From NCBI GenBank assembly GCA_002704825.1, contig PAIY01000193.1, positions 1-64,000 of the forward strand: a DNA stretch of 64,000 bases, written 5' to 3'. The DNA is from Phycisphaeraceae bacterium. GTDB taxonomy: Bacteria; Planctomycetota; Phycisphaerae; Phycisphaerales; Phycisphaeraceae. The first letter of the stretch is position 1; every line of letters begins with the position of its first letter. The notes under the pieces are model-generated. The model had not been told where the DNA came from. It made no database searches and saw nothing but the letters and a program-made list of their open reading frames with translations. Positions 54,601 to 61,089 of the stretch are shown here, piece after piece. The translations under genes and the position numbers were made by a program.

Positions 54601-57600
54601 CTGCAGTCACTGTCGCACCATTGACCGTAACACTGACACTGGTAACAGCTTCACTCAACGTACCAGACCATTGAAGAAGCGCAGGATCACTGGTGGTCAA
54701 GGGAGAACTGAATGACGCCACCGGACCAATCGTATCAATGGTCAATTCATTGGAAGTTGTATCAAAACTGAAAGAACCAGCCTGATTGGTGGCTTTGGCA
54801 AGAATACTATGAACACCATCGGGAATGGCGGTAAGTAGATTGCCATCAACTGTCCACGTCGTTCCTGTGACAGTGGCCGTATGCGTTTGGGTCCCCACCG
54901 AAACAAGCACCACTGCCAGAGGATCACTCACGGTGCCTGTAAGCGTTGGCTTTGAAACAGTCGCAACCTGCGAGTTTACAGTGACGATTGGTGTCGAAAA
55001 ATCAATAGTCAACTGACTTGTTGCACTACCCACATTGCCAGCAAGATCACCCGCTTGAAGCGATACCGTATAAACCCCTTGAGTAAGGGCTGTGATGGTA
55101 TTGCTTTGAATCGACCATGTGGTTCCGTTGACAGTGGCATTATATTCCTGATTATCGATTGTGACTTTGACCCAAGCATCAGGATCGTCAACATAACCTT
55201 GAAGTGCCGGGCTCGCGGTACTGGCATAAATAGCGGACATACTCACCACTGGTGCAGTGGTGTCAGTCCCACCGATGAACATCGGCACAAGCACACGCGG
55301 TTGATCGGCACTGAAAGTCAAAGTGGAGTCATTCAGCGTCCCTGACGATATGGACATGCCATGGGTCTGGCCTCCCCAACCATCAAACGTTGAACCGGTC
55401 GGGCCAGTACCGGCTGATACGGTCACGTTGCTGCCTTGAACATAGGTTCCCCCACCGGTGGCTCCGCTGGCATAATCGCCGGCAAACGAAATGACAGGCT
55501 TGGCCTTGAATACAGGCACCAAAACCCGACTTGCGGAATCAGCTGTGAATGAAAGTGTGGCACTGCCCAAACCGGACAAGCCCGCGGTTTCTCCCTGCCA
55601 ATTGCTAAATACATAACCTTCAGCAGGCACGGCGGTGAGATTGACGCTGTCATTGGAGACAATATCGCTGCTGCCACCGTACGAAATACCGACACTGCTA
55701 TGGCTCAATGTGGCTACACCCGTCAATTCAGCAACGGATGCCGAACCGATCGCCTGACCAAAGGCATACACTGCACCTTTGTTGCTGGTGATTCGGGCAG
55801 CACCGGAAACCACCCATTGATCGGATGTTGCCATGGAATAGCCAAGTTGAGCACCATGTGACGGCGTTGATGCAGTTATATCGGTCTGCGTCCAGCTTTG
55901 GCCATCCCATTCAAAACAACAGACCACACCAGCATCGCCGATATAGGTATCAACGGTTGTTGTGGGAGCGCCAGCAAATATCTTGTTGCCTGATACGGCC
56001 ACTGAATAGGCCAACCATTCAGTCGGCAATGTACCCGTATTCACTAATTTATGTTCAACCCATGATCCAGAAGGACTATCCCATTGAAAGGCATAGACCG
56101 CACCGTCAAAACTATTTTCGCACCATGCACCTGCGACGACCCATTGATCATTAACAGCGACCGCAGAGCCAAAACGCGCATTGTTGCTCGGGACCGAAGC
56201 GAACAAGGATGGTTTGGCTTGCCATGCTGTCCCATTCCAATCAAAGACAACAGCACCGCCAGCCCATCCGACTGTTCCACCGCTGCCATCATCCGCATCA
56301 TGCAGCGGCGCACCAGCAATGATTCGATCGCCTGAAATGGCCACAGCAGATCCCAACCGTCCATCGCCAGACCATCCTAAAGCGAGCTGTGTCCCCCAGT
56401 CATCCTCCACATCATCCCATTCAAACACATAGACTGCGTGATTGCCCGAGGAGCCAACCACCAGCCGATTGCCGTCCATATCCAGGGCACTTCCAAACTG
56501 TGCATTATTATCCGTACCGACACCAGCAGGTAGAACCAACATCGTGGGTGAACCCCACGTGTCACCGGTCCTCTGGTACGTAAAGACGGCACCGGAATCC
56601 GTCCCTTTACCATCATAAGCATATGCGCCTACGACGATACGGTCACCTTCGATCGCCACTGCCGTTCCATAATAATCGCTTGCTTCAATATCCGATGGCA
56701 ATGACAGTGCGACAGGTGTCCCCCATTGATCAGCAATTGAATCCCACTTACTTACATACACGTAACCCTGTAAAGCAGGGTCAGCTTCCCATGACCATGT
56801 GGCAGTGGCAACCATCCAATCACCGGACACATCCACGTCATAGCCGAATCGATTACCCGTCACCAGTGCATCAATAACATCCTCTTGAGGGAGTGTTGCA
56901 GATGCTGTCAAGCTGCCAATCGAATCACGGTAAAGTGCACCCGTAGCTGATTGATCGCCAGGCGCACCAATAAGAATACTGTCATCACCAATGGCTACGG
57001 ATTGACCTAATAAGTCACCAGACGAGCTTTCAGATTCATATGATTGATCAAGTACCCAACTCGAGCCATCCCGTTGATAGACATAGGCGGCACCTGCGTT
57101 TGAACCATACGCTGGCGCACCAACAACCAACAGATCATCGGACACACTGACACTGGCACCAAAACCTGCAACCGAAGTACCAGTCGTGATGGGTGTCGGG
57201 CTGGACCATTGAGACCCATTCCAATCATAGAGACAGGCTTTGGTGTCACCAGGTGCACCGACAAGCAATTGATCTGAATCAAGTGACACACTGCTTCCCA
57301 ACTGTTCGCCGGTCGCACCATTAAGTTGTTCCGGCGATGTCTGGCTCCAGGAGGTGCTGCTAGCATCGCGAGTATAAATGAAGACCGCACCGGCTCCCGA
57401 GTTATTCAATGGCGCCCCAACAGCCAAACGGTTGCCGGACATCGACAGCGTTGTCGAGGTACTGATTGCCCCGCTTGCGCCAGTCGCTTCTGTGAGTGTA
57501 TCCACTTCGACCCACTGCCCGTTAGATAGCTCGTAAACAAAACCAATCGATGTACTGCCGGGGGACAAAACAGCCAGGTAATCACCCCAGAGGGTAACGC

Positions 57601-58399
57601 CAAAACCGTACTTTCCGTTGGTTGCCTGATCCGAGGGCGTGAGTTTGGCTGCCTGCAACCAACGTCCATTGGTTAACTCAAAAACGTAGGCAGCACCCAC
57701 CTGATTGTTCGAACCATCCGCACCAATCACAGCCCGTGTTGCTGAAAGACTCACGCTTCTGCCAAAATGCGCATTGGCTGCGATATCAATACCACTTATT
57801 TTCTGATATTCACTCCAAATCCGACCATCCCACTTATAAAGATATGCAACGCCGGCATCTATGCCATAACTGTCGTTACCGGGTGCACCAACGATCGCCC
57901 ATTCCCCATCAACTGCAAGCACACTCCCCAATTCAGAACCCGTCCCTGCATCAGGCGAAACAAGCTTCAAAAGCAAGTCTTCAACACGATCTGTCACCTG
58001 AACCGAAATCGTTACCGTCGTTGACTGCGCCTGACCATCGCTGGCATAAACTGTAAACGCTGGAAGATCGCCAGCCTCAACACCATTTGTCCCGGAATTC
58101 CATACCAAGGTCTGCCCTGCATCAAGCGTGGTTCCAGCAGATACATCAACACCATTCTTAAACAACGTACCGGAAGAGACGGAAGGGATAACGAATTGAA
58201 TGGAATCACCATTCATATCTTGAGCATCTGTTGCACCGAGTATCGCCTCATAGGAAATCACAAATGGCTTACCCAGCGATACTGTCCCAATTGTTTGAGG
58301 AGATGAAACCGTCGGCGCATCATTGGCATAAAGAATGGACGGAAGAATAGCAATTGCCAACATGATGGTGGCAATACGACAATATGTTTGCATTGACAT
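51695..58399 (-). CDS. Giant secreted protein: FG-GAP propellers, InlB-like and Ig-like repeats, TIM-barrel-like C-terminus
   Basis: 2234-residue exported protein. Signal peptide 1-25 (ATIMLAIAILPSILYA). A cadherin-like N-terminal domain runs to about 135. Fourteen FG-GAP repeats follow (about 140-890), each with a WAIVGAPG/RIVVGAYA-type strand. Two InlB-B-type repeats (about 895-1040) have FSNWQGE and FDGWGGQ blocks. About six Ig-like repeats of ~85 residues or more (1050-1625) share TTWSI..ALxxGxYTV..AxDxAGN patterns. The C-terminal ~600 residues hold a beta domain and a TIM-barrel-like domain with FYLDTYGAGW (D2052) and ELFTEFGFD (E2088) as possible catalytic residues. GGGAG lies six bases before the ATG. 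No PEP-CTERM or other sorting tail is visible. Probable surface glycan-binding hydrolase. Confidence 0.8.
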   Translation of the reverse strand: MSMQTYCRIATIMLAIAILPSILYANDAPTVSSPQTIGTVSLGKPFVISYEAILGATDAQDMNGDSIQFVIPSVSSGTLFKNGVDVSAGTTLDAGQTLVWNSGTNGVEAGDLPAFTVYASDGQAQSTTVTISVQVTDRVEDLLLKLVSPDAGTGSELGSVLAVDGEWAIVGAPGNDSYGIDAGVAYLYKWDGRIWSEYQKISGIDIAANAHFGRSVSLSATRAVIGADGSNNQVGAAYVFELTNGRWLQAAKLTPSDQATNGKYGFGVTLWGDYLAVLSPGSTSIGFVYELSNGQWVEVDTLTEATGASGAISTSTTLSMSGNRLAVGAPLNNSGAGAVFIYTRDASSTSWSQTSPEQLNGATGEQLGSSVSLDSDQLLVGAPGDTKACLYDWNGSQWSSPTPITTGTSVAGFGASVSVSDDLLVVGAPAYGSNAGAAYVYQRDGSSWVLDQSYESESSSGDLLGQSVAIGDDSILIGAPGDQSATGALYRDSIGSLTASATLPQEDVIDALVTGNRFGYDVDVSGDWMVATATWSWEADPALQGYVYVSKWDSIADQWGTPVALSLPSDIEASDYYGTAVAIEGDRIVVGAYAYDGKGTDSGAVFTYQRTGDTWGSPTMLVLPAGVGTDNNAQFGSALDMDGNRLVVGSSGNHAVYVFEWDDVEDDWGTQLALGWSGDGRLGSAVAISGDRIIAGAPLHDADDGSGGTVGWAGGAVVFDWNGTAWQAKPSLFASVPSNNARFGSAVAVNDQWVVAGAWCENSFDGAVYAFQWDSPSGSWVEHKLVNTGTLPTEWLAYSVAVSGNKIFAGAPTTTVDTYIGDAGVVCCFEWDGQSWTQTDITASTPSHGAQLGYSMATSDQWVVSGAARITSNKGAVYAFGQAIGSASVAELTGVATLSHSSVGISYGGSSDIVSNDSVNLTAVPAEGYVFSNWQGETAGLSGLGSATLSFTADSASRVLVPVFKAKPVISFAGDYASGATGGGTYVQGSNVTVSAGTGPTGSTFDGWGGQTHGMSISSGTLNDSTLTFSADQPRVLVPMFIGGTDTTAPVVSMSAIYASTASPALQGYVDDPDAWVKVTIDNQEYNATVNGTTWSIQSNTITALTQGVYTVSLQAGDLAGNVGSATSQLTIDFSTPIVTVNSQVATVSKPTLTGTVSDPLAVVLVSVGTQTHTATVTGTTWTVDGNLLTAIPDGVHSILAKATNQAGSFSFDTTSNELTIDTIGPVASFSSPLTTSDPALLQWSGTLSEAVTSVSVTVNGATVTAAIAGSTWTLPNGAFSTLTDGTYPVSVSAVDLAGNTGTFTGQLIVDTDTPIVTITSSLQTADTTPEIYGTVTGSIESVIVSINGQNLQAQVINGTWSIFASQITALANATYSINVLATSVSGQTGTASDDLIINTSMDQTLPSITVTDMTTSLVKPGLSGTIDDLPDVSEVTVTYKILNPDNSNYIPYQKKPAQIVDNKWTVSALQNWYLTYDENDQPTGLPANPLDYGQYTVVAKAVDKNGNEATATGTLTILPEVRVAYQTLDQSPSEITGWFGGVKEFKTGDILGVTVSVRDSSGTEVVSNVTATHNATNGSWTATMPGGTDLSQGVYDVVATATYNNGSISETLTDSTVGELTIEKPDPASSAQLSFVCDADNGLTELKLNNVTVMTGRTTTIDGYSFALTNQTGYAPKRDWLKNGWSGTRLPTSSYFSAGVGELYAFVGNSSASVHNTFKENPQIENDGPDHCVVTHTYNSTKLIYDHKIVGPDLYLTVTVDNTDSDYYYQIGNWMDMNFVLDSSADVSFKMGTYYPSGETYSPVTTIVDGQKGIGINYIEHKFRPLKIELSNIASSNNKNMKCKMRNAPVAPGTIAKYKIVLRFAEKTANYTPDFRYLLSPYKNWFNAYYGPVQYSADFRIHVISVCSARNADDPIDPNNPYAFREGMDSLGWQSNFLNARVGSLASHNTGPIIFWSVTGMNPRGVNYRPDFDVFPQVVEDTLPDLREYFKTTLSGKRFGFFARPNHIAYQQTNEIDNVANFNPFDYTHLRMANRRFERLRDQGVTSFYLDTYGAGWGAYPGSDEAGVYYLKQLRAEMGPDIELFTEFGFDATHLFAAIWPRSTTMGTIEMRDEPTPSVDDDMRVDLHLPLGNAPEEPLTYYRWLNPGATEVCRVLGYQKQGQDLPFTQEFGGRNEGYPRTPAEQMNDIWNRGAIPLYGDWLIGGGAMTIQEQYVNPDGSSKVRTDCRLPGQP

Positions 58400-59475
58400 A
58401 ATGTCTCCCTGGAATAGAAGTGTTTAAGTAGTTTTACCTACCCGGACAATATCACAAAATGCACAAGCTACTTTTTACAACTTACCAGTTCAAAGACGAT
58501 AAAGCAATAGAAAATGACCCTGCCAGTAACACATATCAATTTTAAATAATCGCAGCTTAACAAGGCTAGCCTGCTTGCACGAAAACACCAATTAGTTAAG
58601 CATTTGTATTAATAACAAATAAAATAAAAATGCACCATCCCTACCAATCATGCAGATTTCTCAAGAAAAATCAGCGATTAACACTCGTCTCGACAACTTG
58701 CCCCCGCGCGTGAATACTTAACAATTCAAACAGAAAAAAAACAGTGTGCACGACATATACTCAAACCCAGCAAGCAATCACCACACAAAAATATAAATAA
58801 TTGAATAACAATTTAGATTAACATAGAAAAATTTGATATCAAAAATAAATAAAGCCACCCCATAAACCTTACTCAAACCCAACGAAGTATCAACCTGACA
58901 TTTGATTACAACAAACTGAATATGAAACTTCAAAGCCAAACAATCGCAATGCCACCAAAATACAAACGGCGAAGACACCAACAACAATCTACTTTTCTTC
59001 TCACGCCAAAACCTTGCAAAGCCCCAGCCAAGGCTCTCATCCTGATAGCGATTGACAGATTGACTATTAGAACGTTCCGAATCCATCTGGAGCTTTCAAT
59101 CACAAACATCTGTCACTGAGACAACCGGGCCGTGTGTATTGATATGGTATGAAAGATCAATTGCCAATAAATATGAAACAGCAGGATTCACTCACAGCAG
59201 CCAGCGTATTGGATTGGTAGAAACAAATCGCTTATCTCCGCATGGGCAAGATTCCAAGCTGAACTGCTTAAACAGAATGCTATCCCCCATCTCACATGAT
59301 CAGCCGAGTCACCGCGCAAACGGCGTTTGAGACACTTGGCCAGGTCGAACCAGAAATCGTCTCAAATCATGCAACGTCAATCGTCTCTGTTTTACCCCAT
59401 ATGCAAAAATCTCCCGCACCAACACGCATTCTCAAAAGAATGCAAATGCTTATGCAAGAGATCTTTACGTGTAAG
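58400..59475. other. 1.1-kb AT-rich intergenic region, no supported gene
   Basis: This lies between the giant gene's start and the tRNA. It is clearly richer in A+T than its surroundings, especially 58540-58920. Open frames up to about 100 codons exist on both strands but overlap each other and have no recognisable domains, leader or Shine-Dalgarno. It must contain the promoter of the giant gene; I could not identify a convincing one. Confidence 0.55.
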
Positions 59476-59562
59476 CGGAGAGAGTGGGATTCGAACCCAC
59501 GGTGGACCGGAGTCCACACTAGTTTTCGAGACTAGCACATTCAACCGCTCTGTCATCTCTCC
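59476..59562 (-). tRNA. tRNA-Ser (anticodon CGA)
   Basis: An 87-base class II tRNA on the minus strand. The acceptor stem GGAGAGA/TCTCTCC is followed by discriminator G; no CCA is encoded. The anticodon stem CTAGT/ACTAG encloses loop CTCGAAA, with anticodon CGA at 59528-59526, reading UCG. A long variable arm (TGGACTCCGGTCCA) and the GGTTCGAATCC T-arm are as expected for serine. Confidence 0.95.
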
Positions 59563-59705
59563 GGTTGTGTATTGTGTTGAGCACTATATTGTCTAAGCTT
59601 GAGGCTAATTGTCAAATGCATTTCACAGCGAAAAACCAACCACTGCTTTAAACCCGTAAATTGCATAATTTCATATTGTTACAAATATATTGACAGTCCA
59701 GCAAG

Positions 59706-60659
59706 TTAAGCACCCACCGTTTTCTGATCACCCCGCAGCACGCGTAAGGTCACCGGCAGGTTAAAGTGCATGTCCTCTTCGACGAAGTAAAACTCTTCGA
59801 CCTCACCGCCGTACTGATCGAGCAACTCACTGACAATTTCCTGAACCAGATGCTCCGGTGCTGAAGCACCCGCAGTGATGACCACCGTCTGATCCGCATG
59901 GAACCAGTCATGCTCCAGCTCGGATTTATCATCGATGAGTTTGGCAGGGGTGCCATCCAGGTGAGCGATTTCCATCAGGCGGACGGAGTTGGAGCTATTC
60001 TTTGAGCCTATGACCAACACCATATCGGCATCGGAAGCCCCGCTGCGGATCGCATCCTGGCGGTTGGTCGTCGCGTAACAGATGTCCTCGGACGGCGGGA
60101 TTTTGGCGTTGGGATACTTCTTCTTGATCGCACCGATGATCCGCTCTGCATCATCGCGGCTGAGTGTGGTCTGGGTGATGTAGGCGATCTTGTCCTCGGT
60201 GGTGAATGGCAGATTCTCCACGTCTTCGGGCGACTCCACAATGGTAATCGCATTGGGGGCCTCACCGACAGTGCCTTCGACTTCATCATGGCCGGCGTGA
60301 CCGATGAGCAGGATATTATAACCCTGTCTGGCATAGCGGATCGCTTCCATATGCACCTTGGTCACCAGCGGGCAGGTGGCGTCGATCATCGTACAGCCAC
60401 GCTTCTTGGCAGCGTTACGCACCGCAGGTGAAACACCATGAGCACTGAAGATCACCGTGGAGTTGGCGGGCACGTCTTCAATGCCATCCACAAAGACCAC
60501 GCCTTCCTTGACGAACTGATCGACAACATGACGGTTATGGACGATTTCGTGATAGACGTACAACGGCGTACCGACGATCTTGAGCGCTTCTTCGACGGTT
60601 TGAATCGCCATGTTCACGCCCGCACAAAAGCCACGCGGATTAGCCAGCAGAATTTTCAT
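59706..60659 (-). CDS. ispH: 4-hydroxy-3-methylbut-2-enyl diphosphate reductase
   Basis: 317-residue iron-sulfur enzyme of the MEP pathway. It reduces HMBPP to IPP and DMAPP. The three [4Fe-4S] cysteines are visible as C12 (NPRGFCAGV), C96 (DATCPLV) and C194 (EDICYATTNRQ). Substrate-binding blocks VYHEIVHNRHVV, SAHGVSP, IGHAGHDEVEG and GSKNSSNS are all present. Length matches E. coli IspH (316). No operon partner is visible: a tRNA lies downstream and a decayed small gene is divergent upstream. This is a housekeeping gene flanking the accessory region. Confidence 0.97.
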   Translation of the reverse strand: MKILLANPRGFCAGVNMAIQTVEEALKIVGTPLYVYHEIVHNRHVVDQFVKEGVVFVDGIEDVPANSTVIFSAHGVSPAVRNAAKKRGCTMIDATCPLVTKVHMEAIRYARQGYNILLIGHAGHDEVEGTVGEAPNAITIVESPEDVENLPFTTEDKIAYITQTTLSRDDAERIIGAIKKKYPNAKIPPSEDICYATTNRQDAIRSGASDADMVLVIGSKNSSNSVRLMEIAHLDGTPAKLIDDKSELEHDWFHADQTVVITAGASAPEHLVQEIVSELLDQYGGEVEEFYFVEEDMHFNLPVTLRVLRGDQKTVGA

Positions 60660-60792
60660 GAAGGTTTCTTTCGGTCAACATTCAAAGGATTACCAAACAC
60701 TATCATAGCTGCTTTGGGCGTTAAGGTGTAGGACAGCTAAAACGGACAGAATCATCCTGAAAAATAGCCGTCACTTATCTATACTGATAAGC

Positions 60793-61089
60793 ATGAATTC
60801 GATGTATTTCGCTTCCGGGGTTGGCATGCCAACAATCATTTTCTCGCTGTGCCTGTTGGGATTGGGAGGCTATCTCTGCTACTTTGCCAAACGCAGAAAA
60901 CGGCGTGGCCAGCACCCCCACTGCCGACACTGTGACTATCAACTCACCGGCATGACCGACCAACAAACCAGCTGTCAGCGAGACTTCAGACGAATCCTAC
61001 CCCAGCCAAAATCGTCATCGTTGATAAGTCGGATACCGCGGAATCAGAGTAATGAATACTACTGTTGCTTAAGAGTCACCTTCAGATAA
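60793..61089 (+). pseudogene. Decayed small membrane/zinc-ribbon protein gene
   Basis: The frame begins with a transmembrane helix (TIIFSLCLLGLGGYLCYF), a basic stretch KRRKRRG, then CRHCDYQLTGM. This matches the first half of a planctomycete-type zinc ribbon (CxxCGYDLTGL ... CPECG). The second CxxC is missing. After QTSC the current frame turns unfamiliar and runs 30 bases into the antisense 3' end of the next gene. The neighbouring frame reads NPTPAKIVIVDKSDTAESE and stops at 61052, clear of that gene. A frameshift plus loss of the second knuckle is the likely history. No function is assigned; it could still make a short membrane peptide. Confidence 0.5.

Noticed and set aside
58778-59086. 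102-codon minus-strand frame in the AT-rich gap
   Set aside because: No ribosome site and no domain; the hydrophobic composition is what AT-rich non-coding DNA gives, and a plus-strand frame overlaps it.
59296-59596. Two overlapping plus-strand frames of 79-89 codons ending around the tRNA
   Set aside because: They read through the antisense of tRNA-Ser(CGA); the EWDSNPRW-like wording is the usual artefact of translating a serine tRNA complement.
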